Source of the DNA: Neocallimastix lanati (nom. inval.)
Taxonomy: Eukaryota > Neocallimastigomycota > Neocallimastigomycetes > Neocallimastigales > Neocallimastigaceae
Direction of reading: 5' to 3'
Assembly (NCBI GenBank): GCA_016946835.1
Contig: JACVTC010000184.1
Coordinates: forward strand, 1-64,000
Length of the DNA stretch: 64,000 bases
Part shown: positions 35,274-46,524 of the stretch, piece by piece
How positions within the stretch are numbered: the first letter of the stretch is position 1
Layout: each line of letters begins with the position of its first letter
Notes under the pieces: model-generated
What the model was told of the DNA's origin: nothing
The model's database searches: none
What the model saw: only the letters and a program-made list of their open reading frames with translations
Position numbers and translations under genes: made by a program

Positions 35274-35793
35274 GAACTCCGTGAGATCGGGTCAATGGTT
35301 AGCGCGTATACCCTGAGGTCAATAGTCCGGAGTTCGATTCCACCTTACCACCCATTATAATCCATTTGACAGCCTAACCTTAAATCGAACAAGTCATCGT
35401 CTACACTATGATCGTGCTTCTCAGTTGTACGTATACATTGCCTGAAGCGGGGTGATTCCTGCGTATTGTAAATCCTCATTAGTTAATGTATTTGCGTGTT
35501 CATCACGTGTTAGGATAGATTTCCTAATTTGGAGAAAGGTAATGTAGTAAATAAATAATAATGTTATAGTGTATGTAGTTGTGGCTTGCCGTATCCATCA
35601 TCTTCAAATCTTGTGGTTCTGTAATCCGTGACTGAGAGCGTCGACGCCGAAATGGTATGGCATGGGAGCACTTTGTTGTATCCTGATACACCCGATATAA
35701 AGTTTGTCTGATATTAGTTGTCTGTTGTGGCTGGGATGATATGATCAAGACCTACAAGGGATAGTCTAAAAAAAAAAAAAAAAAAAAAAAAAA
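35274..35793 (+). mobile_element. SINE-like retroposon with tRNA-related head
   Basis: About 494 bp plus a 26-A tail. The head has A-box-like TCAATGGTTAGCGCG (about 35294) and a B-box GAGTTCGATTCC (about 35329), spaced as in tRNA genes, although the T-arm does not pair fully, so it is tRNA-derived rather than a tRNA. The body is GC-richer than its surroundings and has no credible ORF. It shares the 3' target copy with the larger insert. Confidence 0.6.
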
Positions 35794-36238
35794 TAATTAA
35801 ATCTACGATTTATTTCTAATACATTATGTGTACATTATTATTTTTTGTACTTTAATAAATTTTTAAATCCAAAGATCAAAAATTATATTAAACTTTATAT
35901 TTTTATATTAAATCTTATATTAATAGTAATATTTTTATATATTTAAAACTTATATTAGCAATATTAATAATAAATCTTATTTTTTTATTTTTATATTAAT
36001 AATGAAAATTTGTATTAATAATATTTTTATATATTGATAATTAAAAATTTATATATTATATTTTAACTTTTATTATAAAATTTTATATCGAAATGTTTTA
36101 TTTTATATTGAAAAATATTTTATTTTATTAAAAACCTTTATATTAGAATAGTATTTTTATTTCTATTTGAATAATTTAACAGATTGTAATAAAAATTATA
36201 GCCAATTAAATAAATTCTTATTAGTAATATTTTAGATA

Positions 36239-36270
<32 letters not shown>

Positions 36271-36577
36271 TGTTTTATTAATATTATAAATGTATTTTAT
36301 TTATATTGTTATAATTAAATTTTACATAATTGATTATAAAATTCAATTTAAATTTAATAGTTTTTATAAAAAAAAAAAAAAATAAATAAAATGTAATTTA
36401 GTGGCAAGAACAACTTTTATGCCTTGAAAAAAGTATAAATAGTTGTAAATTTTGCTACTAATTTTTAAATATCATCAAGTAAAATTAATAAAATAAATAA
36501 ATAAAAAAAATAATAAACAAATAAATAAAATTTGTGTTTCTTACTTTATTTTTATTTAATTCTCTAAAACCTTAACA
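35794..36577 (+). repeat. A3 5' LTR, remainder
   Basis: Resumes at TAATTAAATCTACGATTT and runs to ACCTTAACA. Closest to the A2 LTR subtype. Confidence 0.9.
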
Positions 36578-37152
36578 TTTATATGGTGGAGATATCGGGG
36601 AATTAAATAGAAATAATAGTAAATAACATAGATTTTTTTTAATTTTTTTTTATTTTATATTGATAAACAAGTAAGTCGTTAATCCTTTGATTAACCTATG
36701 GCGCTTGTTTGATATATATAAAAAAAAAAAAAAAATTTTTTTTTTAAAATAAGTAAAATTAAGATTCTAAAAAAACCAAATCTTGTAAAATTATAACAAG
36801 GAGCGGATAGAGCTCATACACAGTGTATTTCCAGAAAACAACAAAATATCTATTATTCATAGTAGGTTATTGGATAATAGTTATTTTGGGAATTAATTGG
36901 AAAGTAGACGAAGGTATTTGGTTACCGACCCGGTAATAATAGTTCAGCCTTCAACGTTTCAACACACGAAGGTGCGGGTACTTTCCAAGCACTGGCGAAT
37001 AAGGAGCTTACGTCACCGAAGGCGTAAGATTGTTTTTTTTTTTTTATATTTTTTTTATTTTTCTTTGTGCTAGTTATAAGGCACTTTATTATATAAAGTA
37101 TCAGACTTTGGCTAACTTCGCCATTTAAATTTTTTTTATTTTTTTTTATTAC
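36578..37152 (+). other. A3 leader, left part
   Basis: Primer-binding-type TGGTGGAGATATCGGGG and the same structured block as in A1 and A2 (arms TTGGAAAGTA and TACTTTCCAA). Cut by element C at ATTAC. Confidence 0.85.
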
Positions 37153-37666
37153 TGTAACGTGAATTCGGGGCGTAACCCAAAATAATTAACACCACTAGGT
37201 TTGTATAAAAAAATAAATAATAAGTAAATAGTTTTTTAAGAAAAAAGAATTTATTATTTTTTTAAAGTTAAAATTTATTTTTATTTTTATTTTTTATTTT
37301 TTTTTTTTTTTATTTATTAATTCAAAATTTGTAATTAAATTACTTATTAAATAATTAATAAAAAACTCGATTTTTTAAAAAAAATTTTTTGAAGAAAAAT
37401 TCACTCGTATTTATACAAAAAATTTTCAAAAGAAATTTTTTATGATGTAATTTTAAACCAATTAAGATAATTTGATAAAACTTTTGATAAAAAAATTTTT
37501 TTTGATAAGATAAGAACTTTTTAAAATAATTTTTGATAAGATAAGAATTTTTAAAATAAATTTTTTTTATAAAAAGAAATTATGCGGATTTGAACTCGAG
37601 AAGTTCAAATCGGTGACTTAGTTACTAACAACTAAGACAAGTTAATTATTTTTAAGATTCGTTACA
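37153..37666 (-). repeat. C 3' LTR
   Basis: 514 bp, begins TGTAACGTGAATTCGGGG and ends GATTCGTTACA on the plus strand. A purine-rich tract (CCTCGAGGAGGACCA on the minus strand) lies directly before it in element sense. Near the same end are two strong hairpins: arms GATTTGAACT/AGTTCAAATC, and CTTAGTT/AACTAAG. Confidence 0.9.
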
Positions 37667-37810
37667 TGGTCCTCCTCGAGGATTCGGATACCAGACGAAT
37701 CTAATTCTAAACTAAAATTAATTTTTAATATACTAACGAGTGAACTTTTTACATTTAACATACATGAATTAAAAATATTTAATAAATTTAACTATATTAA
37801 AAGGTAAAAT

Positions 37811-37846
<36 letters not shown>

Positions 37847-37943
37847 ATTTGATATTAATAAAATATTTAAATTCAATTTTGATATAAATAAGAGTTTAGA
37901 TATAATTAATAAAATAAAATAAAATAAAATAGAATATTTTTTG

Positions 37944-40900
37944 TTATTTATCCCTTGAATTGAAATCCTTAAGAAGTTCAGGACAATTTAAATTAGATTC
38001 GGGTTCCCATGAAGATTCTGAAATTGGATAACCTTTCCATTTGATTAAATATTGAATTTTTCCATAGTAAGTTCTTTTATCCAATATTTTCTCGACTTCA
38101 TATTCTTCTTCATTATTGACTATTACTGGTGGTGGTGGTTGATTTCTTCCAAAAGTATCTTCATAGTAGGGTTCAAGTTCTGAGACATGAATAATGGGAT
38201 GAATTCGTAATTTCTTCGGAAGATCTAATTTATAGGTAACTGGTGATACTTTCTGAATGATTTTGAAAGGACCGAGTTTTCTTGGTTTAAGTTTCTTGTT
38301 CTTATTTCTGAGTACTAAGGAGCTATTTAGCCAGACTTTGTCGTTTGATTTAAATTCTGGAGGTTTAATTCGGTGTCTATTTGCATATTCTTCCTGCTTT
38401 TTGCTTGCAGACTCTAAGTTCTTCTTTAATTCTTTAGATAGATCTGTTAAGTTCTTCACAAGTTCTTCAGCTCTGGGAACATTTATGATACTTGGAATTT
38501 CAGGAGAATGTCTTGGGTTGTAACCGTAATTTGCAAAGAAAGGAGAATAATTAGAAGATTCCTGGAGAGCATTATTGTAACTGAATTCGGCTAAATAGAG
38601 ATAATTCTCCCAATCTGATCCTTTGAAATTTGTGAAACATCTAAGGTATTGTTCTACAACGGAGTTCACCCTCTCCGTCAAACCGTTGGTTTGGTGATGG
38701 AATGGTGAAGAGTATTTCATATTAATTCCAAGAGCTTTACAGATAGCAATCCAAAATTTAGAAGTGAATTGGGATCCACGATCGGAAAGAATTTCATCAG
38801 GGAGTCCATGAAGTCTGAAGATCGATTTCATGAAAGCAGAAGCGGTATCAATAGCAGAAGGGATATTTGCAAAAGGAATGAAGTGAGACATCTTGGAAAA
38901 ACGATCAACGGTAACAAATATACAAGTAAAACCATTGGAAAGTGGTAAATCAGTAATAAAATCCATAGAGACTGAAGACCAAGGACGAGAAGGGATTTCC
39001 AAAGGTTGTAAAAATCCGTAAGGTTTATGTCGGAGTACCTTTGAACGACAACATGTTTCGCAAGATCGGATGTAGTCTTGAGCGTCAGAGTTAAGGGAAG
39101 GCCACCAAAAGTCACGATTTAAGAGATTAATAGTTTTTTTAAAACCAAAATGACCTGCGGATGGAGAGTCATGACAAATTTTCAAGGCTAAAGACCGGCA
39201 GTTGGGAGGAACATAGAGTTTATTTTGGAAAAGTAAGTAGCTGTTACTAATTGAGAATTCCTTAATTTTTTGATGAGGGACAGGTAATTTCTTGTTTTCT
39301 AAGTAATCGCAAATGGAATGATAAAATGGATCGGTTTTACATTCGGAAAGGATTTTTTCAGAAAATGTTTCAACAGAGATTGGAAAAGCAGAAAAGTTTT
39401 CTGGGCGGAGAACAGTAAATGGAATATCGGAAGTGGAAAATTCATAATTTAAAGCATAATCAGGTCTTCTTGATAAGGCATCGGGTTTACCATTGGAAGA
39501 ACCTGAACGATATTCAATCTTGAAGTTAAATTCTGATAAGAAGAGAGACCAACGAACAAGTCTTTGAGTCATTTTTTCAGGTTTCTTTTGATATAACAGG
39601 TTTCGGTGATCAGAGTAGATAATAAAAGGATGAGTCGCACCCTTTAGAAAGTGTCTCCAATTTTCTAAAGAATCAATAATAGCTAAAAGTTCCTTATCGT
39701 AAATTGGATAATTTCTTTCAACAGGAGAGAGAGATCTTGAATAAAAGGCAATAGGATGAACTTTATTATCTTTAGGAGTCTTTTGAGAAAGGACAGCACC
39801 GATTGCAAAATTACTGCTGTCAGTTTCAACAGTGAAGGGTAGGTTACGATCAGGGTAAGCAAGGACCGGAGAAGAGGAAAATTTCGATTTAATATTATCA
39901 AAAGCTTCCTGAGCTTCAATTGACCATACAAATTTAACGTTCTTTCTTAAAAGATGATTAAGTGGATGGGCTAACTTGGCAAATCCAGGAATAAATCTTC
40001 TATAATAATTTGTGAGTCCAAGGAAAGATTGAATTTCTTTTACGCAAGTTGGAGTAGGCCATTCAAGAATTGAAGAAATCTTTTTGGGATCCATAAATAT
40101 ACCTGTAGCAGAAATTCTATGACCAAGGAAATCTAAGTAAGGGACAAAGAATTCACATTTTTCTAGTTTCACAAAAAGACCAGCTTTACGAAGTCTTTTG
40201 AGAACTTCGATAACGTGTTCAAAATGAGAAGACATATCTGGGGAGAAGATTATAATATCATCGATATAACAGTAGACATATGTACCAAGAATATCTTCTA
40301 ATACATCATTAATGAAGTGTTGGAAAACAGCTGGGGCATTTTTTAACCCGAAAGGCATAACCAAATATTCAAAGTGGCCATACTTGCAGGTAAAAGCTGT
40401 TTTATACTCGTCTCCTTCTTTTATTCTTACAAGATTATATGCAGAACGGAGATCGAGTTTTGAAAATACTTTACCTTTACCTAAATGTTCGAGCATGTCA
40501 TTAATAAGTGGTAATGGATAAGAGTCCCGAATTGTTATTTCGTTAAGTTTTCTGTAATCAACAACCATACGTAATTCACCATTCTTCTTAAAAACGAAAA
40601 ATACAGGAGCACCAGCAGGAGATTTGGATTTACGAATAAAGCCTTTTGAGAGATTTTCTTCAATATATTCTTTAAGAGCTTTAGACTCAGCATCAGTAAG
40701 CGGGTAGATAGGGCCATAATAAAGGATAGAGTTAGGCTTAAGCTTAATCTCACAATCATACTGCCTATGTGGTGGTAATATGTTTGCAGATCCTTCATCG
40801 AAAATATCTTTATAAGGTTGAAGTATAGTAGGCAATAATTTTAATATTCTATCAACAGTAGCAGGTTCCTTTTCTTTTGTAGAAGGGACAGTTGTAGGAG

Positions 40901-42125
40901 AAGAAATATGAGCTGTAAAAGAATTTGGAGTTAGTAAACAATTTGAAATACAATTGCTAGACTTAAAGGATAGTTCTTTAGTTACGAAATTTATTGTCGG
41001 ATTGTGTGTGAATAACCAGTCAGTACCAAGTATAGCACAGTAAGAGGGTAAATCAACAATGTAGAATTCAGCTTGACAAATATGATTTCCGTATTTGAGT
41101 GATATTGGTAAAGTTTTTCCCAGAATTAATTGATCACCTCCAATACCGGAAACGCTCGGTAATTTAGAATTTTCATTATAGGGAATGTTATTTTCTTTAG
41201 CGTAATAAACGTCCATAAGATTAAGTTGAGAACCTGAATCCAGAAGAATCTTTGAATTAACTGAAACGTCCGAAATAGAAAGAGTGAAATCAAAGATTGG
41301 AAGCCTGTGGTTAGGTTGGTCAGAAATTCTTGGCCTATGAGTTGAAATTAAAACAGGATTTGAAATGTGAGAACTTGAAGAAGGTTTATTCTTTTTTAAT
41401 TTAGGGCAATTTTCACGAATGTGATCTGGATCGGCACAATAAAGACAAAGATGTTCTCTAATTCTTCTTTCTCTTTCTTCATTAGAAAGCTTACTAAAAG
41501 ATTTATTATTGTTATTTGAAGATTTCTTTTTTGGAGTAAACTTTGGACATGTTTTATTATCATTTGAATGCTTATTATGATTAAAAAATTGTCTATGTGT
41601 AGAAATTCTAGAATCAATTCTTGCTGCAATAGTTTGAAGGGAAAGGAGATTTCTGGGACCAGGAAACATTTCTAATATTCTTGTTGCAATAGAATCTTGA
41701 AGACCAGCAATGAAAGCATCCATTTTTGCATCCTCATTCCAAGAAGAATTATCGGAATATATATTAAATTCATTAATATAACTTGTAATATCACCAAGTC
41801 TTCGTTGTTTAATTACACGTAGTTTTTGATTGGCGATAAATACTGAGTCGTTGTCTCCGAAAACAGCTTTCATTCTTTCTCTAAATGCTTGATAATCTCC
41901 AAGAAAGTCATCCCTGTTTTCAATTAAAGTAGCTGCCCAGTTCATAGCGTCACCGTAAAGTCTAGATATAAGATATATGACTTTAGCTTCATCGGTGTTG
42001 TATCTGTCTGGGTACAGCATAAAAACCAATTCAATTTTTGCTAAAAACCCCTTTAAGTAACGACGGTCTCCTGCAAAACCATCTTTAAGAGTAGCATTAT
42101 TTAAAATATTATTTTGATCTTCCAT
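37944..42125 (-). CDS. C Gag-Pol polyprotein with chromodomain
   Basis: 1393 codons in one frame starting [17 protein letters not shown]. The gag capsid-like region is about residues 10-190, with a CCHC knuckle ([14 protein letters not shown]) near 226-240. The retroviral-type aspartic protease DSG ([12 protein letters not shown]) is near 295. Reverse transcriptase spans about 470-680 with YIDDIIIFS near 617, and RNase H about 740-860 ([15 protein letters not shown]). The integrase zinc finger ([15 protein letters not shown]) is near 985-1025, and its core carries [17 protein letters not shown] and [15 protein letters not shown]-type module ([15 protein letters not shown]) follows. The C-terminal chromodomain is near 1340-1390 ([20 protein letters not shown]) and would bind methylated histone tails to direct integration. 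Confidence 0.95.
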   Translation of the reverse strand: MEDQNNILNNATLKDGFAGDRRYLKGFLAKIELVFMLYPDRYNTDEAKVIYLISRLYGDAMNWAATLIENRDDFLGDYQAFRERMKAVFGDNDSVFIANQKLRVIKQRRLGDITSYINEFNIYSDNSSWNEDAKMDAFIAGLQDSIATRILEMFPGPRNLLSLQTIAARIDSRISTHRQFFNHNKHSNDNKTCPKFTPKKKSSNNNNKSFSKLSNEERERRIREHLCLYCADPDHIRENCPKLKKNKPSSSSHISNPVLISTHRPRISDQPNHRLPIFDFTLSISDVSVNSKILLDSGSQLNLMDVYYAKENNIPYNENSKLPSVSGIGGDQLILGKTLPISLKYGNHICQAEFYIVDLPSYCAILGTDWLFTHNPTINFVTKELSFKSSNCISNCLLTPNSFTAHISSPTTVPSTKEKEPATVDRILKLLPTILQPYKDIFDEGSANILPPHRQYDCEIKLKPNSILYYGPIYPLTDAESKALKEYIEENLSKGFIRKSKSPAGAPVFFVFKKNGELRMVVDYRKLNEITIRDSYPLPLINDMLEHLGKGKVFSKLDLRSAYNLVRIKEGDEYKTAFTCKYGHFEYLVMPFGLKNAPAVFQHFINDVLEDILGTYVYCYIDDIIIFSPDMSSHFEHVIEVLKRLRKAGLFVKLEKCEFFVPYLDFLGHRISATGIFMDPKKISSILEWPTPTCVKEIQSFLGLTNYYRRFIPGFAKLAHPLNHLLRKNVKFVWSIEAQEAFDNIKSKFSSSPVLAYPDRNLPFTVETDSSNFAIGAVLSQKTPKDNKVHPIAFYSRSLSPVERNYPIYDKELLAIIDSLENWRHFLKGATHPFIIYSDHRNLLYQKKPEKMTQRLVRWSLFLSEFNFKIEYRSGSSNGKPDALSRRPDYALNYEFSTSDIPFTVLRPENFSAFPISVETFSEKILSECKTDPFYHSICDYLENKKLPVPHQKIKEFSISNSYLLFQNKLYVPPNCRSLALKICHDSPSAGHFGFKKTINLLNRDFWWPSLNSDAQDYIRSCETCCRSKVLRHKPYGFLQPLEIPSRPWSSVSMDFITDLPLSNGFTCIFVTVDRFSKMSHFIPFANIPSAIDTASAFMKSIFRLHGLPDEILSDRGSQFTSKFWIAICKALGINMKYSSPFHHQTNGLTERVNSVVEQYLRCFTNFKGSDWENYLYLAEFSYNNALQESSNYSPFFANYGYNPRHSPEIPSIINVPRAEELVKNLTDLSKELKKNLESASKKQEEYANRHRIKPPEFKSNDKVWLNSSLVLRNKNKKLKPRKLGPFKIIQKVSPVTYKLDLPKKLRIHPIIHVSELEPYYEDTFGRNQPPPPVIVNNEEEYEVEKILDKRTYYGKIQYLIKWKGYPISESSWEPESNLNCPELLKDFNSRDK

Positions 42126-42841
42126 TTTAAATTAAATTTTTAAGAATTTTATCAAAATTTGAATACGATTATAAATTTTGTTAGACTAAACTTAAATTTT
42201 ATATTTTTTGGATATTTAGGATTGCTTCAAAACACAAGGTTTACTAGTAGTAAGAAATCAAATAGTAGAATTAAGTCCTGGAGTAATTTGGAAACCAAGG
42301 GAATATATCTGAATAGAAGTTCACCAAAGTAGTTGTAGAGATACCAATAGAGAGGATAATACTAAAAGGTAGAAAAGACTCAAAACAGTAAAAACAAGAA
42401 GTAAATACAAAAAGTAAAGCTCAAAGGTAGAAATTCAAAATTGAAGCACAGTGAAACACTGAATGATGCAAAAATATAGGAGCCTAAAGTAAGAATTCAA
42501 AGTAGTAACTAAAGGTAAAACTTGAAAGGTAGAAACAAAAGTATATCTTGAAATCAAAGAAAGGTAAAAACCAAAAGTATTTCTTGAAGGGTAGAAACCA
42601 AAAGTATATCTTGAAAGGTAGAAACCAAAAGTGTATCTTGAAGGGTAGAAACCAAAAGAATATCTTGATAGGGTAGAAACCAAAAGTATATCTTGAAGGG
42701 TAGAAACCAGAAGTATATCTTGAAGGGTAGAGACCAAAAGTATATCTTGAAGGGTAGAAACCAGAAGTATATCTTGAAAGGTAGAAACCAAAAGAAAGAA
42801 TTTATACAAAGGTAGTGGTTCTTTTCAGTGGTGTTTTTTAT
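42126..42841 (-). other. C leader with 27-bp minisatellite
   Basis: The untranslated region between the 5' LTR and gag of C. About nine 27-bp units (GGTAGAAACCAAAAGTATAT core) lie at about 42540-42800. The unit length is a multiple of three, so a false ORF with nonapeptide repeats appears on the minus strand. Confidence 0.8.
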
Positions 42842-43338
42842 TGTAACGTGAATTCGGGGCGTAACCCAAAATAATTAACACCACTAGGTTTGTATAAAAA
42901 AATAAATAACAAGTAAATAGTTTTTTAAGAAAAAAGAATTTATTATTTTTTTAAAGTTAAAATTTATTTTTATTTTTATTTATTTTTTTTTTTTATTTAT
43001 TAATTAAAAATTTGTAATTAAATTACTTATTAAATAATTAATAAAAAACTCGATTTTTTAAAAAAAATTTTTTGAAGAAAAATTCACTCGTATTTATACA
43101 AAAATTTTCAAAAGAAATTTTTTATGATGTAATTTTAAACCAATTAAGATAATTTGATAAAACTTTTGATAAAAAAAATTTTTTTGATAAGATAAGAACT
43201 TTTTAAAATAATTTTTGATAAGATAAGAATTTTTAAAAAAAATTTTTTTTATAAAAAGAAATTATGCGGATTTGAACTCGAGAAGTTCAAATCGGTGACT
43301 TAGTTACTAACAACTAAGACAAATTAATTATTTTTAAG
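42842..43338 (-). repeat. C 5' LTR, main part
   Basis: Same start as the left LTR (TGTAACGTGAATTCGGGG). It runs to TTAAG, where P is inserted. The last 10 bases (ATTCGTTACA) are found beyond the nested elements: ATTCG at 43901-43905 and ATTCGTTACA at 44886-44895. Confidence 0.88.
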
Positions 43339-43895
43339 TGTAGCAGATACATGGTAACTTCAAGCCTATCCAATGATAGTTCTTTGGTTACGTAACGTAT
43401 CTCTAAACAGCTAGCAATTTCGGCTAATCAAATAAAAACTTTTATTACTTTCGTACATTAAATTTTATTATTTTATAAATAATTATATAGTTAAATATTT
43501 ATTTAAATGTATTTTATTTAGTGATTAGTAAACTAAGTTAAATTAAATTATTTACCAATCATAGTATTATTGACATGTATAAATAATAATGGAACTTGTA
43601 ACTGTAACGCACTAGCGTTACTATTAACGTAAATTGTTATTATAAATATTAATATTGATAAATAAAAATATAATTATTAAATAAAAAATATTACCCAGTG
43701 TAAGCCCAGTAACTGATAACAAATAGAGTTATAAAGTACTGCGCTATACTCTTGTGTAAAAAGAAATAATAATTATAGAATTAATTAATTTAGTGTTTAT
43801 TATTAACAACTCGAATAGAGAGGTGTTAAGTTATCTTAGCCTTTAGATTTAATTATTATTCGTTATTTTAGTTAATAATAAACTTACCTTTTTCA
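43339..43895. mobile_element. nested LTR-like insertion P in the C 5' LTR
   Basis: 557 bp starting TGTAGCAGATACATGG and ending CCTTTTTCA, flanked by a perfect 5-bp TTAAG duplication (43334-43338 and 43896-43900). It contains the palindrome GTAACGC/GCGTTAC near 43603. No ORF. Confidence 0.75.
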
Positions 43896-43905
43896 TTAAG
43901 ATTCG

Positions 43906-44885
43906 TGTAAGAATCTATAATTATTTTGTTAAAAATAATTATATTTTCTTAGTTAGGTTATAATTAATATAACTTTTATTTAACTCATATTTCATTTATA
44001 CAATTAATTATAATTAATAATTTATTTAATTATATATTAAAATTTTATTTAGTTTAATATTAAAAATTTATTTAATTAAATAATTTTTATACATTTAAAA
44101 TAATATTAAATTTATTTAATTATTCACTTAATTATTAAATTTATTAGTTTTAGTTTTCTCTCACTTATTAAATCATAAACTAAAACACTATTCTGTATTC
44201 TATCATGTATTCCGTATTGTATTAATCATGTATTTTATTATTAATGTATTGTTTTATATTTTTTATGTAAAGTTCTATAAAATAGAACTAAATAGATTAA
44301 ATTTTAAATTTTATGATCGAAATAATTTTCATTATTTTATTCTTTTATTTTCGATCATTATATTAGATTAAGTAATCGGTTAATTAAGGTTTTTCCAATT
44401 ACTTCTTAAAAGTAATCGATTTTACTTAATTAACGCGATGATCGATATGGATAGAATATCGATCAAAAAACTTATCTAGGTTTTTCTTCTAGTCTTTTCC
44501 TAGATAAGAGATTTGTTAAGATTAGAACCTCTTTTGATTTTAACCTTATTTTGACAAAAAAGTATAAATAAGGCTCTTGAGTTCTCTTTGAGAAATCAAG
44601 AGTTATTATTATAACAATTATAATATAATAATAATAACAATAAGTTTTAACATTTAAAATTTTTAATAAATAATAAAACAAATTATTTTAATAAAACAAA
44701 TTTTATAATTAAAACTTTTCCTTATCAATTTTAGTGTTTCGTCTATTATAATTCGTTATAATAAACTCGATAATTAGAAAGAACCATAGGTAAGTATGAT
44801 TCTTTTCTAAACCTTTAATATTAGCAGTTAGAGCTAATATTAATGATTAATAATTTAATTATAATTTTTTAATTAAATTATTACA
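43906..44885 (+). mobile_element. solo LTR E1 (hairpin family)
   Basis: 980 bp starting TGTAAGAATC and ending TTATTACA, with a perfect ATTCG duplication (43901-43905 and 44886-44890). A near-identical copy is E2 at 52874-53854. TATA-like AAGTATAAATAAGG with the conserved inverted repeat 44574-44602 just downstream. Confidence 0.82.
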
Positions 44886-44895
44886 ATTCGTTACA

Positions 44896-45758
44896 ATTAC
44901 TGATACTTTATTTGTTTAATAATTCCTGTAAAAGAATCTTAATTTACTTTGAAAATATTGTGTTTTTAGTTAATTTTTATTAGTTAATAAAAATATTATT
45001 GAATACTTTTAAAATTTTTTTTTATTCCGTACATAGATTATCGGATTAAGTTTATCCTACATAGTAATTGGGCTAGTGGGCTCTGAACTGCTATATTTTA
45101 TATTGAATATAGTAATCGTGGCACACGCGTGGCATGACACCATTAGGTAAGCTGCACGTCAGACAGTGTGTACTATCAGATTGTACGACAATAAAGATTA
45201 TTTTTTGTGTTTAATAATTATAATTAATTAGTTTTATTAGCTATAACAATACAATATTTATCGTTTAAAAAGAAAAATTTTTGAAAGGTGAAAATAATAA
45301 ATAAAACTTTGCTTCTAAATTTATTACTACAAATATACTAAATTACAAAATTCAAGTGGTCGATAAAGATTTCGAGCTTGAAAAATATTCTATTAAGTTG
45401 TCGATAAAGATTTCGAACTTAAAATTATTCCATTGAGTTGTCGATAAAGATTTCGAACTTAAAAATTATTCTATTGAGTTGTCGATAAAGATTTCGAACT
45501 TAAAAATTATTCTTAATAAAGTAGTCGAAAAGAACCTCGTGCTTTATAATTTCTACTAAGTTGTCGATAAGGATTTCGAGCTTATATCTACTAAAGAAAG
45601 CAAATAAAATTATTATTTTCAAAAGTTACTAAAATATATTGTTTTAAAAATTGATTCGATATTAAATTACCTATTAAATTATATTTTTAAAGTTGTATTT
45701 CCAAATTTATTCTTATTTAATCACCTCATTAATATACAACAAGAAATATTTAAACAAA
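44896..45758 (+). other. A3 leader, right part with 40-bp repeat
   Basis: Resumes at ATTACTGATACTTTATTTG after element C. It contains the second structured leader domain (CGTACA..TGTACG) and, at about 45355-45570, four 40-bp-type units plus two diverged ones. Confidence 0.85.
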
Positions 45759-46415
45759 ATGTCCAAGGAAACAACTTTGAGCTTTAAAGAATTGAAAAAA
45801 GAATTAAGAGATATTGTGAAACTTAGCAAGGACAATTTAGATATTAAGTCCTGGGCTACTGTATTAAAACTTTGGATCAAGATACAAGGTATTACAGATC
45901 CAGAAACAATATTTAATGCTTGTTTACTTACCAGCTCTGGTGAAGTACAACGCGTTATTGAAGATTTGGGAGAAGATAGTGATGATGAAAGTGATGATTC
46001 ATCAGATGAAGAAGAAGAAGATGATGAAGAAGAAAATGTTGATGATGATATTAAATTTCCTTCTCTTGAAAAAATTATTTCAAGTCTTGAAAATTTTTAC
46101 GGTATTAAAGAAGACCAAAATTTACTTCTTAAAGAACTTCGTGCAATGCGAATTAAAAGAAACGAAAAGATTAAAGACTTTAATGTAAGATATAGAACTT
46201 TGTACACTAAACTTGATAAAAAGAGAAGAAAGCGTATTGGTGTACTAGATTATATTGATTCTATTCAAAATAATTATGAAGCCTGGAAGAAATTATCCCT
46301 TAAAGATGATATAAGTATGGAGAAAGCTTTCAAAATTGCCGAGAAAGTAGATAGACTTTCTGTAAGGAACAATAATATTAATACCTATAATGTTAATAAT
46401 TCCCAGCATAATCAA
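45759..46415 (+). pseudogene. gag: A3 gag, incomplete
   Basis: MSKETTLSFKELKKELRDIV start, acidic tract and capsid region as in A1. The sequence passes directly into the A-family LTR end, so the zinc knuckle and all of pol are absent. Confidence 0.85.
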
Positions 46416-46524
46416 ATAAAATCAAATAAAATTTATAAAATTAATAAATAAAATAATAAAAAAAAAAATAATTAAAATTTGTGTTTCTTACTTTATTTTT
46501 ATTTAATTCTCTAAAACCTTAACA
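46416..46524 (+). repeat. A3 3' LTR stub
   Basis: Only the last roughly 110 bp of the A LTR (AAATTTGTGTTTCTTAC to ACCTTAACA). It abuts the truncated end of element D. Confidence 0.85.

Larger units (their letters stand above)
33503..35793 (+). mobile_element. retroposed chimeric insert in the A3 LTR (14-bp target duplication, poly(A) tail)
   Basis: 2291 bp flanked by perfect copies of TAATTAAATCTACG (33489-33502 and 35794-35807) and ending in 26 A's. A duplication of this length plus an A-tail is the signature of LINE-type target-primed reverse transcription. Inside are a 38-codon ORF near the 5' end, three long internal A-runs (34005-34041, 34214-34254, 35252-35273), each of which could be the tail of a separate transcript, and a tRNA-headed SINE-like unit at the 3' end. 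No reverse transcriptase is encoded. It may be a template-switch chimera. The flanks and tail are directly seen; the chimera model is inference. Confidence 0.8.
37153..44895 (-). mobile_element. chromovirus-type LTR retrotransposon C, coding region whole
   Basis: Inserted into the A3 leader with a perfect 5-bp ATTAC duplication (37148-37152 and 44896-44900). The left LTR (the 3' LTR in element sense) is 37153-37666 with inverted ends TGTAACG/CGTTACA. The right LTR starts at 42842 and ends at 44895 but holds two nested LTRs (P and E1). A single gag-pol frame runs on the minus strand and ends in a chromodomain. The coding part looks whole; the 5' LTR is invaded. It is younger than A3. Confidence 0.92.
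33460..46524 (+). mobile_element. LTR retrotransposon A3, Ty3/gypsy, broken and multiply invaded
   Basis: A third A-family copy. Its 5' LTR (33460-33502 plus 35794-36577) is split by a retroposed insert. Its leader (36578-37152 and from 44896) is split by the whole chromodomain element C, and then follow the 40-bp repeat, gag and a short stub of 3' LTR (about 46416-46524). The pol half is absent. Flanks do not match (TTTT left, GGATT right). Heavily broken. Confidence 0.85.

Noticed and set aside
35274-35352. Functional tRNA gene
   Set aside because: A/B-box-like motifs are present, but the T-arm and acceptor do not pair properly; better explained as the tRNA-derived head of a SINE.
35524-35748. 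74-codon minus-strand ORF in the SINE-like body
   Set aside because: GC-richer sequence opens several frames by chance; there is no start context or repeated family support.
42435-42809. 124-codon minus-strand ORF with nonapeptide repeats
   Set aside because: It is the 27-bp minisatellite of the C leader; the unit length is a multiple of three, so the frame stays open by default.
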